Origin: Variovorax sp. EL159
GTDB lineage: Bacteria; Pseudomonadota; Gammaproteobacteria; Burkholderiales; Burkholderiaceae_C
Length of the DNA: 64,000 nucleotides
Assembly (NCBI RefSeq): GCF_900100965.1
Contig: NZ_FMUJ01000002.1
Coordinates: forward strand, 1,228,524-1,292,523
Direction: 5' to 3'
Shown in pieces: positions 49,814 through 58,447 of this stretch. The translations under genes and the position numbers were made by a program. The notes under the pieces were generated by a model. The model was not told the origin of the DNA, did no database searches, and saw only the letters and a program-made list of their open reading frames with translations. How positions within the stretch are numbered: the first letter of the stretch is position 1; every line of letters starts with the position of its first letter.

Positions 49814-51010
49814 ATGAAACGCACGCTCATCGCCTCCGCCTGCCTCGTTGCCACCTGCCTCATGGCGGCGGGCGCGGCGCAGGCCCAGGAGAAGGTCAAG
49901 ATCGGTTTCATCACCGACATGTCGAGCCTCTACGCGGACGTGGAGGGCAAGAACGGTGCGATCGCCATCCAGATGGCCATCGACGACTTCGGCGGCAAGG
50001 TCAACGGCATGCCCATCGAGCTGCTGCAGGCCGACCACCAGAACAAGGCCGACATCGCGGCGTCGAAGGCGCGCGAGTGGATCGACACGCAGGGCCTGAC
50101 GATGCTGTTCGGCGGCACCACCTCCAGCACCGGCCTGGCCATGGCCAAGGTGGCGCAAGAGAAAAAGCGCGTCTTCATCGTGAACGGCGCGGGCAGCTCG
50201 GCGCTCACCAATGAGCAGTGCAGCCCCTACACCGTGCACTACGCCTACGACACCGTGGCGCTGGCCAAGGGCACGGGCAGCGCGGTGATCGCGCGTGGCG
50301 ACAAGAGCTGGTACTTTCTCACGGCCGACTACGCCTTCGGCCAGGCGCTCGAAGCCGATGCCAGCCGCGTCGTGAAGGAAAAGGGCGGCACCGTGGTGGG
50401 CAGCGTGAAGCATCCGCTGAACACCTCCGACTTCTCGTCCTTCCTGCTGCAGGCACAGAACTCCAAGGCCCAGGTGCTGGCTCTGGCCAATGCGGGCGGC
50501 GACACGCAGAACGCCATCAAGTCGGCCAAGGAATTCGGCATCACCAAGACCATGAAGATGGTCGGCCTGCTGGTGTTCGTGACCGACGTGCACAGCCTGG
50601 GCCTGAAGAACACCGAAGGCCTGCTGCTCACCACCAGCTGGGACTGGAACCTGGACGACAAGACGCGCGCCTTCGGCAAGCGCTTCTTCGAGAAGACCAA
50701 GCGCATGCCCACCGACATCCAGGCGGCCGACTACTCGGCCACCATGACCTACCTGAAGGCCGTGCAGGCCGCCAAGACGGTCGATGCCGACAAGGTCATG
50801 GAGACCATCAAGAAGACGCCCATCGACGACTTCTACGCCAAGGGCACCGTGCGCGCCGACGGCCGCTTCGTGCACGACATGTACCTGGTGCAGGTCAAGT
50901 CGCCGGCCGAATCGAAGCAGCCCTGGGACTACTACAAGGTGGTCCAGAAGCTCAAGGGTGAAGAAGTCTTCACGACCAAGGCCGAGAGCAAGTGCGCCCT
51001 CTGGAAATGA
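49814..51010 (+). CDS. ABC importer periplasmic binding protein, second copy
   Basis: This 398-residue paralogue has the same length and layout as the preceding gene: signal LIASACLVATCLMAAGAAQA, then QEKVKIGFITDMSSLYADVE. Differences cluster at ligand-facing stretches such as GGTTSSTGLAMAKVAQ against GGTNSGVALATAKVAE. The pair arose by tandem duplication. Two ligand specificities for one permease is the simple inference. Confidence 0.92.
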   Translation: MKRTLIASACLVATCLMAAGAAQAQEKVKIGFITDMSSLYADVEGKNGAIAIQMAIDDFGGKVNGMPIELLQADHQNKADIAASKAREWIDTQGLTMLFGGTTSSTGLAMAKVAQEKKRVFIVNGAGSSALTNEQCSPYTVHYAYDTVALAKGTGSAVIARGDKSWYFLTADYAFGQALEADASRVVKEKGGTVVGSVKHPLNTSDFSSFLLQAQNSKAQVLALANAGGDTQNAIKSAKEFGITKTMKMVGLLVFVTDVHSLGLKNTEGLLLTTSWDWNLDDKTRAFGKRFFEKTKRMPTDIQAADYSATMTYLKAVQAAKTVDADKVMETIKKTPIDDFYAKGTVRADGRFVHDMYLVQVKSPAESKQPWDYYKVVQKLKGEEVFTTKAESKCALWK

Positions 51011-51055
51011 TCTCCCGCGGGCGTCGCCGCGGCGCCCGGGTTCGTTGAAACGCTT

Positions 51056-51931
51056 ATGACCATTTCCCTACCCGGCCTGTTGAGCCAGCTCCTCCTGGGG
51101 CTGGTCAACGGCTCGTTCTACGCGATCCTGAGCCTCGGGCTCGCGGTGATCTTCGGCCTGCTCAACGTCATCAACTTCGCGCACGGCGCGCTGTTCATGA
51201 TGGGCGCCATCCTCACCTGGATGGCCATGGAATATTTCGGCATCAACTACTGGGTGATGCTGCTGGCGGCGCCCATCGTCATCGGCCTTTTCGGCGTGCT
51301 GATCGAGCGGCTGCTGCTGCGCTGGATCTACAAGCTCGACCACCTCTATGGCCTGCTGCTCACGCTGGGCCTCACGCTGCTGATCGAAGGCGTGTTCCGC
51401 TCGGTCTATGGCGTGTCGGGCCTGGCCTACGACGCGCCCGAGGCGCTGTCGAGCGCCACCGACCTGGGGTTCATGGTGCTGCCCAACTACCGGGCCTGGG
51501 TGGTCGTCGCATCGCTCGTGGTCTGCTTCGCCACCTGGTACGTGATCGAGAAGACGCGGCTGGGCGCCTATCTGCGCGCCGGCACCGAAAACCCGCGGCT
51601 GGTGGAAGCCTTCGGCGTCAACGTGCCGCTGATGATCACGCTGACCTATGCCTTCGGCTGCGCGCTCGCCGCCTTCGCCGGCGTGCTGGCGGCACCAGTG
51701 ATCCAGGTGTCGCCGCTGATGGGGCAGAACCTCATCATCGTGGTGTTCGCGGTGGTGGTGATCGGCGGCATGGGCTCGATCATGGGCGCCATCCTCACCG
51801 GCCTGGGCCTGGGCGTGATCGAGGGCTTCACCAAGGTCTTCTATCCCGAGGCTTCTTCCACCGTCGTGTTCGTGATCATGGTCATCGTGCTGCTCATCCG
51901 TCCGGCCGGCCTGTTCGGCAAAGAAAAATAA
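51056..51931 (+). CDS. livH: Branched-chain amino acid-type ABC importer, permease LivH
   Basis: This 291-residue inner-membrane permease has about eight helices. Family segments are GLVNGSFYAILSLGLAVIFG and TRLGAYLRAGTENPRLVEAFG. It starts 45 bases after the second binding-protein gene. Confidence 0.93.
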   Translation: MTISLPGLLSQLLLGLVNGSFYAILSLGLAVIFGLLNVINFAHGALFMMGAILTWMAMEYFGINYWVMLLAAPIVIGLFGVLIERLLLRWIYKLDHLYGLLLTLGLTLLIEGVFRSVYGVSGLAYDAPEALSSATDLGFMVLPNYRAWVVVASLVVCFATWYVIEKTRLGAYLRAGTENPRLVEAFGVNVPLMITLTYAFGCALAAFAGVLAAPVIQVSPLMGQNLIIVVFAVVVIGGMGSIMGAILTGLGLGVIEGFTKVFYPEASSTVVFVIMVIVLLIRPAGLFGKEK

Positions 51932-51941
51932 GGCGGACGGC

Positions 51942-52928
51942 ATGAACATGAAAAAGATCTCCACCGTCGTCTACGGCCTGCTGCTGCTCGCGCTCATCGT
52001 CGCGCCGTTCTTCGGCGCCTACCCGGTGTTCGTGATGAAGCTCATGTGCTTCGCGCTGTTCGCCGCGGCCTTCAACCTGCTGCTGGGCTTCACCGGCCTG
52101 CTGTCCTTCGGGCATGCGGCCTTTCTTGGCGGCTCGGCCTACGTGGCGGGGCATGCCATGAAGGTCTGGGGCCTCACGCCCGAGCTGGGGCTGCTCGCGG
52201 GCACGCTCACCGGTGCATTGCTCGGCTGGCTCTTCGGCGTGCTGGCCATCCGCCGCCAGGGCATCTACTTCGCGATGATCACGCTGGCGCTGGCGCAGAT
52301 GATGTTCTTCGTCGCGCTGCAGGCCAAGTTCACCGGCGGCGAAGACGGCCTGCAGGGCGTGCCGCGCGGCAAGCTCTTCGGCCTGATCGACCTGTCGGGC
52401 GACCTCACGATGTACTACGTCGCGCTGGTGATCGTGGTGGCCGCCTTCCTGCTGATCGTGCGCACCATCCACTCGCCGTTCGGCCAGGTGCTCAAGGGCA
52501 TCAAGGAGAACGAGCCGCGCGCGTTGTCGCTGGGCTATGACGTGAACCGCTTCAAGCTGCTGGCCTTCGTGATCTCGGCCGCGCTCTCGGGCCTGGCCGG
52601 TTCGCTCAAGACGCTGGTGCTGGGCTTTGCCACGCTGTCGGACGTGCACTGGACCGCTTCGGGCCAGGTCATCCTGATGACGTTGGTGGGCGGCCTCGGC
52701 ACGCTGTCGGGTCCGCTGGTGGGCTCGGCTGTGGTGGTGCTGCTGGAGAACAAGATCGGCGAACTCGGCAGCTTCCTCGCGCGCATCACGACGGTCGATT
52801 GGTTCAACACGCTGGGCGAGTCGGTGACCATGGTCACGGGCCTGATCTTCGTGATCTGCGTGCTGGCCTTCCGCAAGGGGATCATGGGCGAGATCATCGC
52901 GTTCATCGAGCGGCGGCGCGCGAAGTAG
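51942..52928 (+). CDS. livM: Branched-chain amino acid-type ABC importer, permease LivM
   Basis: This 328-residue permease partner of LivH has typical segments LLGFTGLLSFGHAAFLGG and GVLAIRRQGIYFAMITLALAQ. Its final codons (EIIAFIERRRAK, stop) are part of a 40-bp direct repeat copied exactly 889 bp downstream. The coding region itself is complete and of normal length. Confidence 0.93.
   Translation: MNMKKISTVVYGLLLLALIVAPFFGAYPVFVMKLMCFALFAAAFNLLLGFTGLLSFGHAAFLGGSAYVAGHAMKVWGLTPELGLLAGTLTGALLGWLFGVLAIRRQGIYFAMITLALAQMMFFVALQAKFTGGEDGLQGVPRGKLFGLIDLSGDLTMYYVALVIVVAAFLLIVRTIHSPFGQVLKGIKENEPRALSLGYDVNRFKLLAFVISAALSGLAGSLKTLVLGFATLSDVHWTASGQVILMTLVGGLGTLSGPLVGSAVVVLLENKIGELGSFLARITTVDWFNTLGESVTMVTGLIFVICVLAFRKGIMGEIIAFIERRRAK
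52889..52928 (+). repeat. 40-bp direct repeat, copy A (end of livM)
   Basis: The last 40 bases of livM, including the stop codon, are identical to 53778-53817. The next bases are also alike (ACAGAC against GCAGAC), and each copy is followed by an AAAGGAGCC-type terminator. Copy A is in frame as the functional livM end. Confidence 0.95.
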
Positions 52929-52947
52929 ACAGACCCCGATCAAGCAG

Positions 52948-52976
52948 AAAAAGGAGCCGCATGGCTCCTTTTTTTT
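52948..52976 (+). terminator. Intrinsic terminator after livM
   Basis: AAAAAGGAGCC pairs with GGCTCCTTTTT around GCAT, followed by further T. It ends the liv operon 19 bases after the stop. Confidence 0.92.
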
Positions 52977-53112
52977 GGGCGTCCAGCCAGCCCTCTTGAG
53001 TGCCGACAGCGGCGGCATCACCCTCGTTTCGAGCTCCCCGATCCAGGGCCAGAACTAGAATTTGGACGGCTGGTTTTGGCCAGCCAATCAACCAACCAAA
53101 GGGAGTGCAATC

Positions 53113-53724
53113 ATGAGAGTGAAGACGTTCGCACGCTTGCATGATGTCGGAGTGGCACGGGCAATGGTCCGTGTTTTCCTGGCATCCACACTGGCCGCTT
53201 CGGCGGCCTTGTCGCATGCGCAAGCTGGATACACCGGGTATGACGCCCAGGTCTCGAGCCTCGGACTGGGCACGGCGAAGTTGACCAATGCAGGCACCAA
53301 GCCGTTGCCGATCGGCACCGAGCTGCGAATCCAGATCTACACGAACTTTGACGGCCGCACCAAGGCGGGGACGTACAACGGCTATGTGGAGGCCGCCATC
53401 ACTTCCATCGACCAGAACCTGAAATGCCCCGGCGTGAATGTGGGTCAACCGGTGCCAGGTCCCAGTGTCCCCGGCGAGGGCTTGTTGTTCGACGTGCGCT
53501 GCAGCCTGGTCAACGAGCTGGCTCCCGCCAGTACGGTGGAGGTGCGCGCTTCACAGGCATTCCGGACCGGAAGCTGCCTGAATCCCGTGTCAACGAACAG
53601 AGACTATGTCTATGTACTGGGACGCGCAACGGCCGCTCTTCCGAACGGCTATGTGGATGAAGAACCGTCCAACGACGCCACCCGGATCGAGTTCTCGGAG
53701 CGTCTTCCCCTGCCTCCCTGCTGA
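53113..53724 (+). CDS. Secreted protein of unknown function in the livM-tail cassette
   Basis: This 203-residue protein starts at 53113 (MRVKTFA), after GGGAG. A signal peptide is followed by a likely cut in LSHAQA-GYTGYD (near residue 37). The mature part is acidic-neutral and beta-rich in look, with four cysteines (LKCPG, VRCSL, GSCLN and the last residue) that could form two disulfides. I do not recognise a domain. Base composition is lower in GC than the flanking liv genes, and the gene lies wholly between the two livM-tail repeats. This fits recent acquisition. A fimbria-like or adhesin-like role is only a guess. Confidence 0.75.
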   Translation: MRVKTFARLHDVGVARAMVRVFLASTLAASAALSHAQAGYTGYDAQVSSLGLGTAKLTNAGTKPLPIGTELRIQIYTNFDGRTKAGTYNGYVEAAITSIDQNLKCPGVNVGQPVPGPSVPGEGLLFDVRCSLVNELAPASTVEVRASQAFRTGSCLNPVSTNRDYVYVLGRATAALPNGYVDEEPSNDATRIEFSERLPLPPC

Positions 53725-53777
53725 TCGATGGCCGTGATGCCGTCAGCAAAGCGGATTCGGCATTCATCGATCGGCCC

Positions 53778-53817
53778 CGAGATCATCGCGTTCATCGAGC
53801 GGCGGCGCGCGAAGTAG
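53778..53817 (+). repeat. 40-bp direct repeat, copy B (detached livM tail)
   Basis: An exact copy of the last 40 bases of livM, stop codon included, with no livM sequence before it. The upstream bases (ATCGGCC) differ from livM. It is a molecular scar that brackets the cassette with copy A. Confidence 0.95.
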
Positions 53818-53835
53818 GCAGACTGGCCGACACAA

Positions 53836-53863
53836 AAAAAGGGAGCCGTCTGGCTCCCTTTTT
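53836..53863. terminator. Bidirectional intrinsic terminator between the cassette gene and the WXXGXW gene
   Basis: AAAAAGGGAGCC (53836-53847) pairs with GGCTCCCTTTTT (53852-53863) around GTCT. A-run and T-run flank both sides, so it can serve both convergent genes. It resembles the livM terminator, which suggests it was copied or kept with the livM tail. Confidence 0.9.
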
Positions 53864-53871
53864 CATTGCCG

Positions 53872-54324
53872 TCAGCAGTTGCCCTTTTTTGCCTGGCCGG
53901 GCGGGCAGAAGTCGCCCCGGTCGCGGTCGTGTCCACGGCGATCGTCGCCACGGTAATGGCGGCGGTGGTCGTCGTTCCATTCGCGCTCGCGGCGCTCTTC
54001 GCGCCGGCGCCAGTCGCCATCGGCCCAGCGCCAGCCGCCGCGGTCTTCCACCCAGCGGCCCGGTGCGTAGGCGTAGCCCACGCGCTCGGGCTGCCAGCTG
54101 CCTCGCTGCCATGCATAGGCGCGGCCGTCCCAGGCCCAGCGGCCGGGCACCCAGACGAAGCCGCCGCGCGGTGGCGGCGCGGGCTCGTAGCGTGGCGGCG
54201 GCGGTGCCGTCATGACCAGGCCGGGTACGTTGATGTTGACCGAGACCTGCGCGTTCGCGGCCATCGGAACGGCCAGCAGTGAACAGGCGCCGGCCAGTGC
54301 CAGTGCGGTGATTCGAATCGTCAT
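53872..54324 (-). CDS. Exported WXXGXW-repeat protein
   Basis: This 150-residue protein has a signal peptide (MTIRITALALAGACSLLAVP, cut after NAQ) and a Pro-rich linker. Several WxxGxW-type repeats follow (WVPGRWAWDG, WQRGSW, APGRWVEDRGGWRWADGDW), then a very basic/acidic tail with HRRHYRGDDRRGHDRDRG. The repeat family (YXWGXW) is found in periplasmic or surface proteins of unknown role. The tail has a Cys near each end (FCPPG, GNC). Confidence 0.85.
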   Translation of the reverse strand: MTIRITALALAGACSLLAVPMAANAQVSVNINVPGLVMTAPPPPRYEPAPPPRGGFVWVPGRWAWDGRAYAWQRGSWQPERVGYAYAPGRWVEDRGGWRWADGDWRRREERREREWNDDHRRHYRGDDRRGHDRDRGDFCPPGQAKKGNC

Positions 54325-54416
54325 GGGGGTCCTCTCTTTTTCAAGTCATGCAATGCACGACTCCCAACGCACGCGGCCCGTGGCCGGTTGTCGGGGCTTG
54401 CGTTGCGCTACAACCG

Positions 54417-55481
54417 TTACAGGCGAAGGGGGGCGGCGTAACCGGTCATTTCGAGGTAACCGCGCCCCACGCGGCGGCCCTGCGCATCGAGCAGGTCGCT
54501 GAGGCCCTCCCAGTACACGCCGCCCGTCGATCCGCGGCTGTCGAGTTCCTGGTCGTCGAGCAGGGCGCGCACCTCGAAGTTGCCCGAGGGCGTTTGCACG
54601 CGCCATTGCGTCGGGTACTTCGCCTGCGTGCGCGGACTGGTCCACGCATTGAGGGCCTCGAAGCGCACCTCGTCGTTCTTGAAGATGCGCGCCGCACCGT
54701 CACGCGCGCGGAACGAGCCGCCGCCCCACAGCGCGCTGCCATCGGCGCGGCGCAGGTGGAAGGCGGTGAGGGCGCTGCCGTCGTCGAGGTTCATGCCGAT
54801 CCAGTCCCAGCCCACGGCCTCGGGGTGCATCAACGCCTCGCTCCATTCGTGGTCGAGCCAGGCCGCGCCGTCGACCTCGAAGGCCTGGCCCTTGAGCATC
54901 AGCTTGCCCTGCGCCTTGAGCTGCGGCTCGCTGTAGTAGTAGCTGGCCTGTGCTTCGTCGGGCCCCTTGCGCGAGAGGCCGGCATTGCCTTGCAGCAGCA
55001 CCGGTTGCGTCGGCGTGAAGCGCAGGTCGAGCGTGAATTCGCCAGCGGGGATGTGCGCCGAATAGCTGCCGTCCTTGCGCGCCAGCGACCAGTCGCGGAT
55101 GCGCGCGTCGGTGTCGGCCTCGCTCGCCGACGCAACGCCGAAGCCCGCGCGTGCGATGCGCTGGTCGTGCAGCAGCACGCGGCCTTCGAGGTCGGTGATG
55201 GCCGCATGCGCGAACACGAGGTTCTTGGCCGCGAAGGCCGAGCGCATGTTCTGCGTGGCCTCGATGCGTGAGCGGAAGAAGGTGACCTGAAAACCGAACT
55301 CGCGTCCAGCCGAGGTTTTCGCGTGGCCGGTGATGTACCACCACTCGGTATGCAGATCGGGGTGGCTGCCGAAGTCGCGCGGAAACTGCAGCGTGCGCGC
55401 AGGCAAGGCCCAGGCCGCCGGCCCCGCGCACAGTGCGGCCAGCAGCAGGCCGCGCCGCGACAGCGTGAAAGATGCGGGCAT
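54417..55481 (-). CDS. Exported lipocalin-like protein, CrtC/AttH family
   Basis: This 354-residue protein has a twin-arginine signal (SRRGLLLAALCAGPAAWA). The fold signature PDLHTEWWYITGHAKTSAGREFGFQVTFF and later LDHEWSEAL and GWDWIGMNLDDGSALTAFHLR place it in the CrtC (hydroxyneurosporene synthase)/AttH family. There are no other carotenoid genes here, so a hydratase role is not implied. It overlaps the preceding PLP-enzyme gene by one base (TGATG) and is the last gene of the NRPS-led unit. It may bind or modify a lipid-like product outside the cytoplasm. Confidence 0.88.
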   Translation of the reverse strand: MPASFTLSRRGLLLAALCAGPAAWALPARTLQFPRDFGSHPDLHTEWWYITGHAKTSAGREFGFQVTFFRSRIEATQNMRSAFAAKNLVFAHAAITDLEGRVLLHDQRIARAGFGVASASEADTDARIRDWSLARKDGSYSAHIPAGEFTLDLRFTPTQPVLLQGNAGLSRKGPDEAQASYYYSEPQLKAQGKLMLKGQAFEVDGAAWLDHEWSEALMHPEAVGWDWIGMNLDDGSALTAFHLRRADGSALWGGGSFRARDGAARIFKNDEVRFEALNAWTSPRTQAKYPTQWRVQTPSGNFEVRALLDDQELDSRGSTGGVYWEGLSDLLDAQGRRVGRGYLEMTGYAAPLRL

Positions 55482-56560
55482 CAGGCAGCAACCAGCGCGT
55501 CGATGCGCTGCTGCACCGGGCCGATGTCGCCGAAGGCGTTTCGCACCCACGCCGCATCGTGGTAGCTCGGCAGGTAGCGCTCGCCCGCATCGCACAGCAG
55601 CGAAAGAATCGAGCCTTGCTGGCCCGCCGCGCGCATCTCCTGCGCCACGGCGAGCATGCCGATGAAGTTGGTGCCGGTCGACGGGCCGACCTTGCGCCCA
55701 AGCAGTGCCGACAGCGCATGCATCGCCGCCACCGAGTCGAGGTTCGGCACCTCGATCATGCGATCGACCAGCGTGCGGATGAAGCTGGGTTCCACGCGCG
55801 GACGGCCGATGCCTTCGATGCGCGAGCCCGCGGCGGTGAGCGTGGCGTCGCCCGTGCGGTGGTAGGCCGAGAACACCGAGCCTTCGGGGTCGGCCACGCA
55901 CACCTGCGTGTCGTGACCGCGAAAGCGCAGGTAGCGCCCGATGGTGGCGCTGGTGCCGCCGGTGCCGGCGCCCACCACGATCCACCGCGGCACGGGATGC
56001 CGCTCGCGCGCCATCTGCTGGAACATGCTCTCGGCGATGTTGTTGTTGCCGCGCCAGTCGGTCGCGCGCTCGGCATACGTGAACTGGTCCATGTAGTGGC
56101 CCCCGGTGCGCTCGGCCAGCGCGCGCGCTTCTTCGTAGACCTGCGCCGCGTGATCGACGAAGTGGCAACTGGCGCCATAGAAGGCGATCTGCGCGATCTT
56201 CTCGGGCGAGGTGGTGCGCGGCATCACCGCGATGAAGGGCAGGCCCAGCAGCCGCGCGAAGTAGGCCTCGCTCACGGCCGTCGAGCCGCTGGACGCCTCG
56301 ACGATGGTCGTGCCTTCGCGCACCCAGCCATTGCACAGCGCATAGAGAAAGAGCGAGCGCGCGAGCCGGTGCTTGAGGCTGCCGGTCGGGTGCGTCGATT
56401 CGTCCTTCAGGTACAGGTCGATGCCCTGCGCGGCGAGCGCGGACAGCGGCAGCGGGATCAGGTGCGTGTCGGCACTGCGCTGGTAGTCGGCCTCGATGCG
56501 GCGGATCGCACCACCGAGCCAGCCGCTGCTGAAGGAGGAAGAAGAGGGCGTTTGCTGCAT
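55481..56560 (-). CDS. PLP-dependent cysteine synthase-like enzyme
   Basis: This 359-residue fold-type II PLP enzyme has the Schiff-base lysine in [11 protein letters not shown] (near residue 60), the phosphate loop GAGTGGTSA and the substrate loop [13 protein letters not shown]. Length and motifs place it in the cysteine synthase/CBS family, but key CysK segments differ. A beta-replacement on O-acetylserine or a related substrate is likely. It starts 11 bases after the exporter gene, inside the NRPS-led unit, so it may supply a non-protein amino acid, for example a 2,3-diaminopropionate precursor; that is speculation. Confidence 0.85.
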   Translation of the reverse strand: MQQTPSSSSFSSGWLGGAIRRIEADYQRSADTHLIPLPLSALAAQGIDLYLKDESTHPTGSLKHRLARSLFLYALCNGWVREGTTIVEASSGSTAVSEAYFARLLGLPFIAVMPRTTSPEKIAQIAFYGASCHFVDHAAQVYEEARALAERTGGHYMDQFTYAERATDWRGNNNIAESMFQQMARERHPVPRWIVVGAGTGGTSATIGRYLRFRGHDTQVCVADPEGSVFSAYHRTGDATLTAAGSRIEGIGRPRVEPSFIRTLVDRMIEVPNLDSVAAMHALSALLGRKVGPSTGTNFIGMLAVAQEMRAAGQQGSILSLLCDAGERYLPSYHDAAWVRNAFGDIGPVQQRIDALVAA

Positions 56561-56571
56561 AGCGTGCCAGT

Positions 56572-58413
56572 CTATTCGCCCTTTTCGGCGGGTACACGCC
56601 CCTCTTTCTGCAGCGCCCACATGTGGGCATAGTCCCCGCCTTTGGCAAGCAACTGGGCATGGGTGCCGCGCTCCACGATGCTGCCTGCGTTCATCACGAG
56701 GATCTCGTGTGCGTCCACGACAGTCGAGAGCCTGTGTGCGATCACGAGCGTGGTTCTGCCGCGCAAGGCGCTGGCCAGTTCGGCCTGGATGGCGCGCTCG
56801 TTGGCGGAGTCCAGCGCCGACGTGGCCTCGTCGAAGATCAGCAGCGGCGGGTTCTTCAGCAAGGTGCGTGCGATGGCGAGGCGCTGTTTTTCGCCCCCCG
56901 ACAATTTGAGGCCGCGCTCGCCCACGGGGGTTTCGTAGCCCTTGGGCGTGGCCATGATGAAGTCGTGGATGCGCGCCGCCGTGGCTGCAGCCACCACCTC
57001 GTCGTGGCTGGCGTCCGGGCGGCCGTAGGCGATGTTGTAGGCCACCGTGTCGTTGAACAGCACGGTGTCTTGCGGCACGATGCCGATGGCCTGCCGCAAG
57101 CTCGACTGCGTGACCTGCCGGATGTCTTCGCCACCGATGGTGATGCGGCCTTCCTGAACATCGTAGAAGCGGTACAGGAGCCGCGCCAGTGTCGACTTGC
57201 CCGCGCCCGATGCACCGACCACCGCCACGGTCTTGCCGGCGGGAATCTCAAAGCTCATGTGCCTGAGAAGCGGATGACTCGGGTCGTACCCAAAGCTCAC
57301 GTCCTCAAAACGCACCTCGGAGTTGCTGCCCGAGAGTGCATGCGCATCCGGGGCATCCAGTACCTCGCACTTCGTGCCGAGCAGCACGAACATCCGGTCC
57401 AGATCGGTCAGGCTCTGCTTGATCTCGCGGTAGACCGCGCCCAGCAGATTGAGTGGAATGAACAGCTGGATCATGAAGGCGTTGACCATCACCAGGTCGC
57501 CCAGCGTCAGATGGCCCTCGACCACGCCCGCGGCCGCGCGCCAAAGAATGAGCGACATGCCCAAGGTAATGAGAAACTGCTGCCCGGCATTGAGCAGGCT
57601 CAAGGAGATCTGGCTCTTCAGCGCCGCCTCGCTCAGTTGCCCCAACCCGTCCTTGTAGCGGCGCGCCTCAAGGGCTTCGTTGTTGAAATACTTGACCGTC
57701 TCGTAGTTGAGCAGCGAATCGATCGCGTGGCTGTGCGTCTTCGAGTCGATCTCGTTCATGACCTTGCGAAACTGCGTGCGCCAATCGGTCACCACCTTGG
57801 TGAAGACCATGTAGAGCGCCAGCGAGATCGCCGCGATCAGCAGAAAGAGCACGCCGAACTTCACGCCGAGGATGGCCAGCACCAGGGCCAATTCGATGAT
57901 GGTGGGCACGATGCTGTAGAGCGACATGGCGATCAGCGAGCGCACCGCGCGTGTCCCGCGCTCTATGTCGCGCGTCATGCCGCCGGTGCGCCTTTCGAGG
58001 TGAAAGCGCAGCGATAGCGCATACAGGTGCTCGAACACCTCCAACGCGATGCTGCGCGCTGCACCCTCGGTGGCCTTCGCGAACACCAGTTCGCGCAACT
58101 CGTTGAACAGCGAACTCGAAAACCGCAGCACCCCGTAGATCGTGAGCAGGGCAACCGGCACCACCAGCATGCTCTGCGTCTTGTTCAGGTGGGGGGTGAC
58201 GGTGTCGATGAGTATCTTGAAAACGACGATGACGCCGATGTTGGCGAGCCTGGAACCCACCATCAGCGTAAGCGCCGCCACCACACGCCATTTGTAGTGC
58301 CACAGGTACGGAAAAAGCCGGCGCAGCACATGCCATTCGGAGCCCTTGCTCTGCACGGGCTGCCTGTCTCGCGCGGCGGTGGAGAGCGAGGGGATGGGGT
58401 CGCTGCGATTCAT
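56572..58413 (-). CDS. Atm1-type ABC exporter (heavy-metal tolerance/glutathione conjugate family)
   Basis: This 613-residue half transporter has six membrane helices (residues about 40-335) and an ATPase domain from about 370. The Atm1/HMT1 signature is [18 protein letters not shown], with [16 protein letters not shown] before it. Walker [10 protein letters not shown], signature [14 protein letters not shown], Walker [13 protein letters not shown] and IAHRLSTV are intact. Atm1 proteins export glutathione conjugates or metal complexes. It starts 34 bases after the NRPS stop with no terminator, so cotranscription with the NRPS is likely. Confidence 0.9.
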   Translation of the reverse strand: MNRSDPIPSLSTAARDRQPVQSKGSEWHVLRRLFPYLWHYKWRVVAALTLMVGSRLANIGVIVVFKILIDTVTPHLNKTQSMLVVPVALLTIYGVLRFSSSLFNELRELVFAKATEGAARSIALEVFEHLYALSLRFHLERRTGGMTRDIERGTRAVRSLIAMSLYSIVPTIIELALVLAILGVKFGVLFLLIAAISLALYMVFTKVVTDWRTQFRKVMNEIDSKTHSHAIDSLLNYETVKYFNNEALEARRYKDGLGQLSEAALKSQISLSLLNAGQQFLITLGMSLILWRAAAGVVEGHLTLGDLVMVNAFMIQLFIPLNLLGAVYREIKQSLTDLDRMFVLLGTKCEVLDAPDAHALSGSNSEVRFEDVSFGYDPSHPLLRHMSFEIPAGKTVAVVGASGAGKSTLARLLYRFYDVQEGRITIGGEDIRQVTQSSLRQAIGIVPQDTVLFNDTVAYNIAYGRPDASHDEVVAAATAARIHDFIMATPKGYETPVGERGLKLSGGEKQRLAIARTLLKNPPLLIFDEATSALDSANERAIQAELASALRGRTTLVIAHRLSTVVDAHEILVMNAGSIVERGTHAQLLAKGGDYAHMWALQKEGRVPAEKGE

Positions 58414-58447
58414 GGTGCCTGGCTGTTGGAAAGTCGCCTGCCCGAAC

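Noticed and set aside
52929..53777. Insertion sequence or integron cassette with its own recombinase
   Set aside because: No transposase, integrase, terminal inverted repeats or attC-like site is visible between the livM-tail copies.
54417..55481. Carotenoid biosynthesis gene
   Set aside because: The CrtC/AttH fold is present, but there are no phytoene or desaturase genes around, and the protein is exported by a Tat signal.
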